DNA of 10,469 bases from Candidatus Sumerlaeota bacterium (GCA_003554345.1 PWGE01000433.1:1-10469), one strand, 5' to 3'. Counted from the stretch's first letter, positions 1-7,325 are shown. Made by a program: numbers and translations. Notes: a model not told the origin generated them from the letters alone.

Positions 1-1
1 A

Positions 2-403
2 GAACCTGAAAAAGCGGAAGAACAATTTCGCTGGATAAGCGACGAACTCTTGCCGGGAAACAGTGCGGCTCAATGGCTCCATTTGAAGCTTGCTCATTAC
101 TATGAGGAAAAAGAAAAGCCGGATAAGGCAGAACCATATTATCAACATATCGAGGAATGGACACAACAGGCTTTGCAAAATGCTATTGAGGAAGAAAATC
201 GCGAGGAAATAGTCATCTATAAAACAGCCATGGCGGACCTGGATTATCAAATGCAAAAATATGATGAAGCAAGAGCAGAATATGAAAGGTTGCAGGAAGA
301 ATACAGTGATACAGAGTTTGTCCAACAGGGACAAATACAAAACCGTATCCATGGTCTGGAACAGTATTTGCAATTTTTAGCCCAACAAGAAGATGCCGAA
401 TAA
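2..403 (+). CDS. TPR-repeat protein, 3' end only
   Basis: The reading frame is open to the left edge of the window, so this is the C-terminal 133 residues of a longer protein; the TTG at 50 is not a credible start. The visible part is almost entirely helical and strongly charged. It contains at least two helix-turn-helix units of tetratricopeptide (TPR) type: one around LAHYYEEKEKPDKAEPYY and one around YQMQKYDEARAEYERL, each with the alternating small and aromatic residues of TPRs. TPR domains are protein-interaction scaffolds, so no enzyme activity is implied. The stop TAA at 401-403 overlaps the ATG of the downstream radical SAM gene by one base, which places it in the same operon and suggests coupled translation. 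Whether it is an outer-membrane lipoprotein, a secreted scaffold or a cytoplasmic partner cannot be told without the N-terminus. Confidence 0.8.
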   Translation, partial: EPEKAEEQFRWISDELLPGNSAAQWLHLKLAHYYEEKEKPDKAEPYYQHIEEWTQQALQNAIEEENREEIVIYKTAMADLDYQMQKYDEARAEYERLQEEYSDTEFVQQGQIQNRIHGLEQYLQFLAQQEDAE

Positions 404-1815
404 TGACCTTTCGTTTTGCCCTTGTGATACCGCCCACAGGTAGGTTTCGCCGGGATGAACGCTGTCAGTCAGCTGTTGAATCCCAGACGGCTGTTGTTAC
501 CTTGCCTCCTGTAGACCTGGCACGCTATGGGGCTATTATCAGGCAAAAAAAACATATTCCCCGGCTGTTTGATTTTCAGGTGGAGGATGATAAAGAATGT
601 CTGCTGCGATTGCTGGATTTTAAGCCCCACTTTATGCTTGTGTCGGTCTCTGCTCCTACCGAAGAAAACGACTTTGCTTTCATAGATCATGTCAGAAAAA
701 ATCTTTCAGTCAGGGTTCTTATAAAAGGGGGAAGGTCTTTCTGGCAACCCCGAAAACTGCTCCGGAATGTTCCGGCGATAGACGGCATTTTTACAGGTGA
801 AGTGGAGAAAAGCCTGGAGGCTTTGTTGGAATGTAATGGGAAACCGGATTCTTCGATATCGGCTTTTGCCTATAGAGATGAATCCGGCATTCAGTTGAAT
901 ACTCAGGATTCCCGGGAAGAAGAGTTGTCCCGTTTTCCTTATCCTGCCCGGGACCTCTTACAGAACAAAAGATATCTTAATCCCGCTACCCGCCGTCCCA
1001 TGACGGTTATACATGCTCACCGTGGTTGTCCCGCAACATGTATTTTTTGCCCTGCACCCCTTGTAGAGGGAAAAAAGGTCCGCTTCCGGAGTGTAGAAGA
1101 TGTAGTCGGAGAGATTAAAGAATGTGTGGATAAGTATAGTCTGCGTGAATTTCTTTTCGATGGAGATACCTTCACCATTGATAAAAAATGGGTACTTTCC
1201 CTGTGTCAGGCTTTACAAGAGGCCGGTCTTGATATACAATGGGCTTGTAATTCCCGTGTGGACACTATAGATAAGCAGATGGTCCGTGAAATGAAGAAGG
1301 CAGGCTGCTGGATTGTTGGGTTCGGCATAGAAAGTGGAAATGATGAGATGCTCAGAAGCATGGGGAAAAATGCAACAACAGATGATGCTCTACGGGCAGT
1401 GCGCCTCTGTCAGAGCGAAGGAGTGAAAGTGCATACCTTCTATATCATAGGTCTTCCCGGGGAAACTGAAGATACTCTGAAAGACACTTTAAGCTTTGCT
1501 AAAATCTTAAAAGCTGATTTTTTTGATGTTAATCTTGCCACGCCTCTTCCAGGTACCCCCTTCTATGAAATCGTTCAAAAAAACCAGCTCTATACTGCTG
1601 AAAATGGAAACCGGTTGAGTTATTCACAGGCCGGTATTCGTTCTTTTGCCCTTGATAATGCAACTCTGAAAAAATGGCGACGAAAAATGCTTCTCTTGCT
1701 TACCTTTTCTCCTGGTTTTATTATCAGAAGTTTTCGCTTTGCCTGGCAGCAAAGGCAGCTTTCTTATTATACAGCTTATGGCTTGAAACGCCTGAAAAAC
1801 ATAATGGGTTCTTAA
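403..1815 (+). CDS. B12-binding-type radical SAM protein of a glycan operon
   Basis: This 470-residue protein has the two-domain layout of cobalamin-dependent radical SAM enzymes. Residues 1-140 look like the Rossmann-type B12-binding domain, ending in the typical TGEVEKSLEALL segment. The classical DxHxxG cobalamin motif is absent, as is common in this subfamily. Residues 200-400 are the radical SAM barrel. The [4Fe-4S] ligands are C209, C213 and C216 (CxxxCxxC in HRGCPATCIFC). Other family motifs are FDGDTFT (252-258), GFGIESG (306-312), IIGLPGE (348-354) and PLPGTPFY (381-388). The tail from about 420 is basic and helical. Relatives include methyltransferases and ring-forming enzymes, for example the BchE and hopanoid types. 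The substrate here is unknown, but tight packing with two glycosyltransferases suggests modification of a surface polymer or its lipid carrier. Start ATG 403 overlaps the preceding stop; no strong ribosome binding site is visible, consistent with coupling. Confidence 0.9.
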   Translation: MTFRFALVIPPTGRFRRDERCQSAVESQTAVVTLPPVDLARYGAIIRQKKHIPRLFDFQVEDDKECLLRLLDFKPHFMLVSVSAPTEENDFAFIDHVRKNLSVRVLIKGGRSFWQPRKLLRNVPAIDGIFTGEVEKSLEALLECNGKPDSSISAFAYRDESGIQLNTQDSREEELSRFPYPARDLLQNKRYLNPATRRPMTVIHAHRGCPATCIFCPAPLVEGKKVRFRSVEDVVGEIKECVDKYSLREFLFDGDTFTIDKKWVLSLCQALQEAGLDIQWACNSRVDTIDKQMVREMKKAGCWIVGFGIESGNDEMLRSMGKNATTDDALRAVRLCQSEGVKVHTFYIIGLPGETEDTLKDTLSFAKILKADFFDVNLATPLPGTPFYEIVQKNQLYTAENGNRLSYSQAGIRSFALDNATLKKWRRKMLLLLTFSPGFIIRSFRFAWQQRQLSYYTAYGLKRLKNIMGS

Positions 1816-1816
1816 G

Positions 1817-2551
1817 ATGACGATTTATTTTTGCCTTCCTGCATATAATGAAGAAGAGAGTATCAAAGAACTCCTTGAAGGTATCTATGATCAATTTCGG
1901 GATGTGGAGGAAGACTATAAAGTAGTGGTGGTTAACGATGGCAGTACCGATAAAACACCACGGGTACTGGAATACTTCAGCTATCTTATCCCCATGGAAA
2001 TTCTGGAACATGAAAAAAACGAGGGGCTTGGCTCCGCTCTGAATTCCGGGTTAAAATACATTATGTGGAAGGGAGAGGATGATGATATCGTTATCTGTAT
2101 GGACTCTGATAACACCCATAGACCTTCTATTGCCTTGAAAATGGTCGAAAACATCCGGAAAGGGAATGATATTGTCATCGCTTCCCGTTATCTGCCAGAA
2201 AGTAAAGTGGTGGGTGTTTCTCTCTTTCGCCTGTTTTTCAGTTATTCGGCCCGTTTCTTTTTTCAGCTGCTGGCACCCATTAAAGGTGTTAAAGACTTTA
2301 CCTGTGGTTTTCGGGCTTTCCGTCTTTCTGTTATAAAAGCATCTTATCAACGCTATAATGGGAAGTTTATAACCCAGAAAGGCTTTGCCTGTACTGATGA
2401 AATATTACTGAAAAGTTCACGTGTTACCGATAAAATAATAGAAGTCCCGTTCACTCTTCGTTATGACCTGAAAAAGAATCCCAGTAAATTAAAACTTGCT
2501 ACCACCATCAAAGAGACGCTTAAATTATTATGGAAGTCTCGTAAATTATGA
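1817..2551 (+). CDS. Family 2 glycosyltransferase (DPM1/GtrB-like, soluble)
   Basis: A 244-residue GT-A fold glycosyltransferase. The family 2 motifs are in order: the N-terminal strand with PAYNEE (8-13), VVNDGSTDKT (38-47), the acidic metal/nucleotide-sugar motif DSD (96-98) after a hydrophobic strand, ASRY (122-125), and a CGFRAF segment (163-168). The C-terminal part, with RYDLKKNPSKLKL near 215-227, matches the basic SKL signature of dolichol/undecaprenyl-phosphate sugar transferases. There is no C-terminal pair of membrane helices such as GtrB-type enzymes carry; some DPM1-type enzymes also lack them. The likely reaction is transfer of a sugar from an NDP-sugar to a polyprenyl phosphate or other lipid at the inner face of the cytoplasmic membrane. 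The gene begins one base after the radical SAM stop and overlaps the next gene by four bases (ATGA). The sugar cannot be predicted. Confidence 0.9.
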   Translation: MTIYFCLPAYNEEESIKELLEGIYDQFRDVEEDYKVVVVNDGSTDKTPRVLEYFSYLIPMEILEHEKNEGLGSALNSGLKYIMWKGEDDDIVICMDSDNTHRPSIALKMVENIRKGNDIVIASRYLPESKVVGVSLFRLFFSYSARFFFQLLAPIKGVKDFTCGFRAFRLSVIKASYQRYNGKFITQKGFACTDEILLKSSRVTDKIIEVPFTLRYDLKKNPSKLKLATTIKETLKLLWKSRKL

Positions 2552-3651
2552 AACCCCTGACGGATTGCCTGTACTTTCTTGGTGAAAAACCGTGTGGTGT
2601 ATATGAGGTATGTAACAAGAACTGTCCTCATTATCGTCCAATAGCAAAAAGCTTTCTTATTATTAAATTAGGAGCCCTGGGAGATGTTCTGCGAACCACA
2701 CCGGTGCTGACTTTTCTCAAAAAAAGACATTCCGGTGCTTCTGTTACGTGGTTGACCAGGCCTTCAGCTCTTCCTCTCCTTGCTTCTTCTTCAATTGATG
2801 AGTTGTTATCCTTTACCTGGCAAAACTGGCTGATTCTTCATGCCAGGCACTTTGATTGTGTCCTTTCCTTTGATAAGGAGCCGTCTGCTATTGCCCTGGC
2901 AGCAAGCATAAAAGCTGACAAAAAGTGCGGTTTTTTGATGAATCGCTTCGGTAAACTGGATATTGCTAATGCGGAAAGCGAATATGCCCTGCGATTGGGT
3001 GTGGATGATGAATTGAAGTTTCGTACGAACCGTCTTTCTTATCAGGATATTGTTTTTCAAATGATGGGTGAACGTTTTCAGGGCGAAGAATATGTGATGC
3101 CGACGGTTGATGAGGAAAAGGCTGAAAAGCTGAAAAAAAGATATTATATCCACCCGTCTCAGAAAATAGTGGGAATAAATGTGGGATGTGGTGATAAGTT
3201 TTTAACCAAAGAATGGGGGCTGGAATCTTATAGAAAATTGATAAATATTCTCCTGGAAGAAGAACAGTCTCTTCGTCCCTTTATTCTGGCAGGTCCTGAT
3301 GAAAGCCGCCTCCATCAGCAATTGTATAATGAATTTTACGATACTCCCTGTATCTTTTCCGGTACGACGAATACCCTTTCCCAGTTTATGGGTCTTGTTT
3401 CCCTGTGTAACCTGGTGGTGAGTAATGACTCCCTCACGATGCATATAGCCATAGGCTTGAAAAAACAGGTGATAACACTTTTTGGTTCCACGGCACCCTG
3501 GGAAATAGACCTGTATGGACGGGGTGTTAAGCTTTTTTCAGAACGTTCGTGCTCACCATGCTACCAGCACAGCTGTCCTTCCCTGCAATGTATGAAGGAT
3601 ATTACACCGGGTATGGTCTGGAAAGCTATTCAGGACCAACTGCAGGGATAA
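2548..3651 (+). CDS. Family 9 glycosyltransferase (heptosyltransferase-like) with Cys-rich N-terminal extension
   Basis: A 367-residue GT-B enzyme of the ADP-heptose:LPS heptosyltransferase type (GT9). The family signatures are GALGDVLRTTPVL (42-54) in the N-terminal Rossmann domain, FILAGPDE (245-252), and SNDSLTMHIA (292-301) followed by ITLFGST (309-315) in the nucleotide-sugar domain. The first 30 residues before the usual start of the fold are unusual: C7, C16, C22 and C26 form a four-cysteine set resembling a metal or Fe-S site. A second set lies near the C-terminus (C335, C338, C343, C348), as in many bacterial GT9 proteins. The likely role is adding a heptose or other sugar to a lipid A core or similar surface glycolipid on the cytoplasmic side of the inner membrane. 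The ATG at 2548 overlaps the GT2 stop by four bases, so translation is probably coupled. It is the last gene of the operon. Donor and acceptor are not determinable. Confidence 0.9.
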   Translation: MKPLTDCLYFLGEKPCGVYEVCNKNCPHYRPIAKSFLIIKLGALGDVLRTTPVLTFLKKRHSGASVTWLTRPSALPLLASSSIDELLSFTWQNWLILHARHFDCVLSFDKEPSAIALAASIKADKKCGFLMNRFGKLDIANAESEYALRLGVDDELKFRTNRLSYQDIVFQMMGERFQGEEYVMPTVDEEKAEKLKKRYYIHPSQKIVGINVGCGDKFLTKEWGLESYRKLINILLEEEQSLRPFILAGPDESRLHQQLYNEFYDTPCIFSGTTNTLSQFMGLVSLCNLVVSNDSLTMHIAIGLKKQVITLFGSTAPWEIDLYGRGVKLFSERSCSPCYQHSCPSLQCMKDITPGMVWKAIQDQLQG

Positions 3652-3920
3652 AATTCAGTGAGAGCTTTCGTGAACCTGTGTTCGCCTTAGCGTTATGTAG
3701 TCTTAATCTATTTTGAATCCTGAATGCTTTCTCCTGATTCCTTGAGTTCTCTCCGTTATGCAATCTACTTTTGAGGTTTGTTCTTCTTTATCTGTTTTTT
3801 TCCTCTTTTCTCCGAAAAATTCAGCCTGGTGAGCTTGAATATGGGTAGGCCCCACTCTTATCCAGGGTTTTCATAAAACCTATCTCTGTCGGGCTTTACG
3901 GGTTCTTAGGTGAGGTACTC

Positions 3921-4526
3921 TTATTTGCTTTTTCGAAAGAGAGGACCCCATCGTTTCCAGGCTATGCTTAAGGGATGTACATTCTTTCCTACAAAGCCTT
4001 CTTTTACGAAGCGTACATCCTCAATGGAGTAAAATGCCCGGGGATTGAATCGGTTAATGGTATCAATAACGTTTGATAAGTGCTGGCGTTTTACAATGGT
4101 AAATATGATTTTCACAGGTCCTTGCTGTCCGATGGCGTCAACGGTGGTGGTCCCCATTTTACAGCTTCTCAGGTAGTCGATCAATTCTCCTGCTTCCTGC
4201 CGTGTAATAACACGAACCAGCACAATTCCCGGCGAGATGACTTCTTCTATCCGCATGCCCATCCATGTGCCTGTGGCAAAACCTCCTGCGTAAGCTACAT
4301 ACATCATGACGTTGTCCAGATGATGGAAGATTCGGCTGGTGGCAATCAACCAGATAAGGAGTTCGAAAAAACCCAGAAGGGCCGCCTTTCTTTTCAGGCC
4401 CCTCGAAATCATTGCTAAACGGAAGGTGCCAAGGCTTACATCCATGATGCGGGCAACAAATATGAAAAGCGGTAAAAGAAACCATGAGTAAATAATGGTG
4501 TCCTGAGTAAAAAAATTGCTTAACAT
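3921..4526 (-). CDS. UPF0316 membrane protein (DUF5698 + DUF2179)
   Basis: A 201-residue protein matching the UPF0316/YebE layout. Three hydrophobic segments lie near residues 11-29, 47-64 and 74-92, and the RIMDVSLGTFR stretch (26-36) belongs to the DUF5698 membrane part. A soluble DUF2179-type domain spans about 105-172 and ends in the characteristic YSIEDVRFVKEG. DUF2179 resembles small ligand-sensing domains of the PII/ACT size, but the molecular function of the family is not established, so none is assigned. The start ATG at 4526 is supported by AAGGTG at 4532-4537, five bases upstream. The gene stands alone, convergent with the glycosyltransferase operon, with 269 bases between the two stops and a long gene-free stretch upstream. 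Its final residues are basic. Confidence 0.85.
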   Translation of the reverse strand: MLSNFFTQDTIIYSWFLLPLFIFVARIMDVSLGTFRLAMISRGLKRKAALLGFFELLIWLIATSRIFHHLDNVMMYVAYAGGFATGTWMGMRIEEVISPGIVLVRVITRQEAGELIDYLRSCKMGTTTVDAIGQQGPVKIIFTIVKRQHLSNVIDTINRFNPRAFYSIEDVRFVKEGFVGKNVHPLSIAWKRWGPLFRKSK

Positions 4527-4592
4527 TTCTTCACCTTTTTTTAAAGCTTATCCATTTGATATTTTTTTAAAAAAATGCGCGATATGCCTCAT

Positions 4593-4598
4593 ATTATA
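4593..4598 (-). promoter_or_regulatory. Possible -10 box for the UPF0316 gene
   Basis: On the minus strand a perfect TATAAT lies about 67 bases upstream of the UPF0316 start codon. No good -35 hexamer is found at 16-18 bases spacing, so this is a partial promoter call in AT-rich DNA. Confidence 0.3.
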
Positions 4599-4661
4599 CA
4601 AGCAACTTTTTGTTTTATTAGATGCCCGGCTGTTACTATTACTCTGTGTACACCTCCATTT

Positions 4662-4737
4662 ACCTTCATAAGGCGGGTTTTTATTGTTTTCAAGGGAAAT
4701 ATTTTTGAAAAAATTACAAGTTACATGAAGGTTTTTT
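4662..4737 (+). repeat. Nested inverted repeat ending in a T tract
   Basis: ACCTTCAT at 4662-4669 is the exact reverse complement of ATGAAGGT at 4725-4732. Inside it, TTTTCAA at 4687-4693 is the reverse complement of TTGAAAA at 4705-4711. The outer arm runs into six T residues (4732-4737). Read on the plus strand this could fold as a long stem-loop with an inner hairpin and a terminator-like end. The arms are short and the DNA is AT-rich, so chance cannot be excluded. Confidence 0.4.
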
Positions 4738-4823
4738 GCTCATAATGTGGAATCCTTTTTTGATCAACACTTCATTTCTGATCCAGCACAGTTGTGTCCC
4801 TTTCTGCAGTTGATGAGCAAAAA
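4733..4823. repeat. 11-bp perfect inverted repeat spanning 91 bases
   Basis: TTTTTGCTCAT at 4733-4743 is the exact reverse complement of ATGAGCAAAAA at 4813-4823, with 69 bases between. Pairing can continue inward two bases (AA with TT) past a single bulged G at 4812. The left arm starts immediately after the previous inverted repeat. No flanking target duplication is visible, and the interior encodes nothing recognisable. Confidence 0.5.
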
Positions 4824-4852
4824 TCTTTTAAAAAAAAGTGTAAGAGAGCGAC

Positions 4853-4876
4853 TTATCTGTCCTGTGACAGAGATAA
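4853..4876. repeat. Compact hairpin
   Basis: TTATCTGTC (4853-4861) can pair with GACAGAGATAA (4866-4876) around a CTGT loop, giving nine base pairs with a two-base bulge. No T tract follows on either strand, so it does not look like an intrinsic terminator. An operator or a structured RNA element is possible. Confidence 0.4.
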
Positions 4877-4972
4877 ATAATTGTATAATTGCCAGCTGCT
4901 TTTATGTCATGCCCGATAACGATAAAAGCGACAGAGAAAACCTGAAATAGCGTTCGGGAAAAGATGATCTGT

Positions 4973-5001
4973 TTGAATAAAAAGAAGAGCAGTAATATAA
5001 T
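4973..5001 (+). promoter_or_regulatory. Sigma-70-type promoter with no recognisable gene downstream
   Basis: TTGAAT (4973-4978) is separated by exactly 17 bases from a perfect TATAAT (4996-5001), so transcription would begin near 5008. Downstream on the plus strand there is only a 27-codon frame from the ATG at 5012, then a T-rich run near 5100-5108, and then the 3' end of the oppositely oriented radical SAM gene. The product would be a short RNA, possibly antisense to that gene. Confidence 0.45.
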
Positions 5002-5272
5002 GGGATGTCACATGGAACGGGCGTCTTTAATTTTGCCGGATTTTAGTTCCTGGGAAACTCAGAGCGCAGGCACCCTTTTTCAGGGCTATTTATGAAATTT
5101 GTTTTTTTTCTTTCCCAAAAAATCCTTTCTGCTTCACGGTCCTTATCTTTTTGGCTTCTTTTCTCTGAAGTATAGCCTGAAAGACTGTATCTGGCGAATT
5201 TGCGGCCTGTTGTGCTCCTGCGTGATGTAAACTTCTTTTCTCTGTACGTTCCCATGCTGATTGCCGTCTCCT

Positions 5273-7273
5273 TTATGGGGTTTGGTCCGGGATCGTCAAA
5301 ACTTTTTCGTACCATAAAGAAGGATAAGAGATATTTGCCTGGTGTCTTTTTATCCACCATGCCTGTATTTCGGGATCCCGGAAAAAGAGGGGTTGTTCGT
5401 ATTTTTCCCATCGTTCCGGATGGTCCAGAATGGAAGTGGGATTTTCTATAAGGATAGGAGCATCAGTAAAATCACTGCATCCGATGGTGTCAGGAGCTTT
5501 CGGAAGATCCCATAAAAGTATTACCGGATAATGGTCCTGTATTCTGAGGTCAGGATAGGTGAAAAAACATCTGGCAGATATTAAGAGGTAAGACATCAGG
5601 AATCTATTGACAAAAGGAGACTTCATATACTGACTGCAAGCCTGCCAGTAATGAGCCGAATTGACAAGTTTTTTTTCTACATACCTCCATGTTTTTAGAA
5701 AATAGTGCATTTGAGGGGTGGTAAAGGTGCCCAGATTCCAGATTATTTTGAATATGCCGTGAGGTTGATAATTTACTATTGTTTCTATCAAGTCACAGGT
5801 TTTGTCGAAATTCGGGAGGGGGTTTTTGAACTCCATCGTTACATGACGGGTAAAGTCCTTTCGAAAAAAGTCTTTTTTATGTGAAGTGTCCTCAAAAAAT
5901 AAGGGGGAAACAACTACTCGGTTGTAAGCAGATGGGTGGTGCTCCATGGCTTGTTCTGGCGGGATGTAGGAGGATGTAAAACAGAATGGGGGATGAGCTC
6001 TATCAAAGACCATCTGAAGTTCTTGTTGTGCCCATGAGTAAAGTGTTTTCATTTGATGAGTGGAAAGGGTCAGGCTTTTTGTTATAAGGTAAGGTGGGCG
6101 TTGAGTGTACTGTATCCCCCAATCTCGAGCCTTTGCTCTGACTTTTGTGCCGGGTAAAACAGAAAGATGAAATAGCTGGACTTCATCATCTTCCTGCAAC
6201 AGTTGATTTTTTGTATATAGTACGCTGTTTCGGACGTCTTTTTCTGAATCTCCAGGTAAACCAATGATGATATCTATGAAAAGTTTAATACCTGATTGAT
6301 GGAGGGTCGCAATGTTCCTCTGAAAACGGTTGTGATGTAAGGGTAACCGGAGTTTTTTTCTGCTTTGTTCTCCCACTGTTTGGAACCCTATTTCTGCACT
6401 TACCAATCCGGTTTCCTTCAAAAGAGAAAGATGGCGGGGCGAGAGGTCTTCAATTTTCAGTTCGGTATGTATGCGAAAGAATTCCCGGTATTTCCTGAGT
6501 AATATACATAAATCTGCAAAATAAGGATAGGCGTTAAAACTGGGATCCAGCAAATAAAGATCCCGGACCTTTTGTGTCAGGGCGAAATCTAAAACCTCCT
6601 TAATATAGGTTAAAGAGTGTGGTCGTATCTGGTGGTCTCCTTTTCCATAGTAACAAAAGTGGCATCCATAGGGGCATCCCCTATGAGTTTCAAACATCAT
6701 AAAGCTGTCTTTAATGGGAAGAACGCCTGTTACATAAGGATTGGGAATATCATCGAGGTTCTGGATTTTCCGGGACGGGTTTTTTGATTTCATTACTCCA
6801 TTATGGCATTGGTATAACCCTTCTATGGAGTCAAGTTCATAAGGATATTGTCTTAAAAAGTTCAGGAAAGTGATTTCGCCTTCTCCTGAGCATAAGTAAT
6901 CCCAGCTACCATCTTCTGAGCGCGCAGATAAACTGTCAGAGGTTATTTCCGGGCCTCCGGCAATAATGACGGTTGTCGGTATCTGCTTTTTTATCTGTTG
7001 AGCCAGATTTTTTGCTCTTTCAAGGTTCCAGCAATAAAGAGAGAAACCTATAATTGAGGGCTGAAAACGAAGTATACAATCTAAAATCATCTGGTCTGAA
7101 CCATACAGACGAATATTTTCCGGTAAAAGCCTGATATCCCATTGTTTTTGATGAAGATCTGCATAGGACTTTAAATACCCTATGGCAACCGGGTCATCCT
7201 CTTTTTGTTTTTCCCAGTTGGGATAGGAGATTGGTAATTGAATAAGTATTATTTTCTTGTTATTTTGTGGCAT
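5273..7273 (-). CDS. B12-binding-type radical SAM protein with long unassigned C-terminal region
   Basis: This 666-residue protein has an N-terminal B12-binding-like Rossmann domain (about 5-150, with AGGPE at 105-109 and SGEGE at 129-133). A radical SAM core follows (about 190-400). The [4Fe-4S] ligands are C200, C204 and C207 in HRGCPYGCHFCYYG; later core motifs are LLDPSFN (241-247), EIGFQTV (294-300), IIIGLPGD (335-342) and SVLPGT (371-376). The core ends in the RPPY segment (392-395) seen in one subgroup of B12-type radical SAM proteins. Residues from about 420 to 666 form a long region, rich in aromatic residues, whose domain I do not recognise. The reaction and substrate are unknown. 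The gene stands alone, about 100 bases from a divergent MCE gene. The ATG is chosen because the first beta-strand (KKIILIQLP) begins just after it, but there is no Shine-Dalgarno sequence in front of it. Confidence 0.9.
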   Translation of the reverse strand: MPQNNKKIILIQLPISYPNWEKQKEDDPVAIGYLKSYADLHQKQWDIRLLPENIRLYGSDQMILDCILRFQPSIIGFSLYCWNLERAKNLAQQIKKQIPTTVIIAGGPEITSDSLSARSEDGSWDYLCSGEGEITFLNFLRQYPYELDSIEGLYQCHNGVMKSKNPSRKIQNLDDIPNPYVTGVLPIKDSFMMFETHRGCPYGCHFCYYGKGDHQIRPHSLTYIKEVLDFALTQKVRDLYLLDPSFNAYPYFADLCILLRKYREFFRIHTELKIEDLSPRHLSLLKETGLVSAEIGFQTVGEQSRKKLRLPLHHNRFQRNIATLHQSGIKLFIDIIIGLPGDSEKDVRNSVLYTKNQLLQEDDEVQLFHLSVLPGTKVRAKARDWGIQYTQRPPYLITKSLTLSTHQMKTLYSWAQQELQMVFDRAHPPFCFTSSYIPPEQAMEHHPSAYNRVVVSPLFFEDTSHKKDFFRKDFTRHVTMEFKNPLPNFDKTCDLIETIVNYQPHGIFKIIWNLGTFTTPQMHYFLKTWRYVEKKLVNSAHYWQACSQYMKSPFVNRFLMSYLLISARCFFTYPDLRIQDHYPVILLWDLPKAPDTIGCSDFTDAPILIENPTSILDHPERWEKYEQPLFFRDPEIQAWWIKRHQANISYPSLWYEKVLTIPDQTP

Positions 7274-7325
7274 ATCGGTAAGTATTGCAGTTTCTACTAA
7301 ATTGCTTACAATGTATCAGAGTTCG

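Larger units (their letters stand above)
4527..5272. other. Gene-free stretch of about 750 bases
   Basis: No convincing gene is present on either strand. The longest frames are a GTG-started 67-codon one at 4747-4950 and a minus-strand one at 5043-5411 that overlaps the radical SAM gene out of frame. Both lack a ribosome binding site and any recognisable protein character. The left half (4560-4900) is AT-rich and contains three successive inverted repeats, listed separately. The right half carries one good sigma-70-like promoter at 4973-5001. The stretch therefore looks like regulatory or non-coding RNA territory, or a decayed gene that can no longer be recognised. Confidence 0.6.

Noticed and set aside
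50-403. Independent 117-residue protein starting at TTG 50
   Set aside because: The frame is open upstream to the window edge with TPR-like helical sequence continuing, so it is the tail of a larger gene.
3866-3880. GGTTTT-cat-AAAACC hairpin between the convergent GT9 and UPF0316 genes, as a terminator
   Set aside because: Six AT-rich pairs with a three-base loop and no T tract on either side; too weak to call. The rest of 3652-3920 shows nothing recognisable.
4651-4657. CACCTCC resembling the 16S rRNA anti-Shine-Dalgarno sequence, as a ribosome-mimicking RNA
   Set aside because: Seven bases in a short direct repeat (ACCTCCAT/ACCTTCAT); expected by chance and without other rRNA similarity.
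4592-4669. Minus-strand 25-26 codon frame (begins MKVNGGVH) upstream of the UPF0316 gene, a possible leader peptide
   Set aside because: No ribosome binding site before its ATG, and it ends over the putative -10 box of the gene it would lead, so it would not be on that transcript.
4747-4950. 67-codon GTG-started plus-strand frame
   Set aside because: No ribosome binding site, no recognisable protein pattern, and it runs through inverted repeats; more likely a chance opening.
5043-5411. 122-codon minus-strand frame overlapping the radical SAM 3' end
   Set aside because: It overlaps the real gene out of frame, is strongly biased to Lys/Arg/Ser, and has no start signal.
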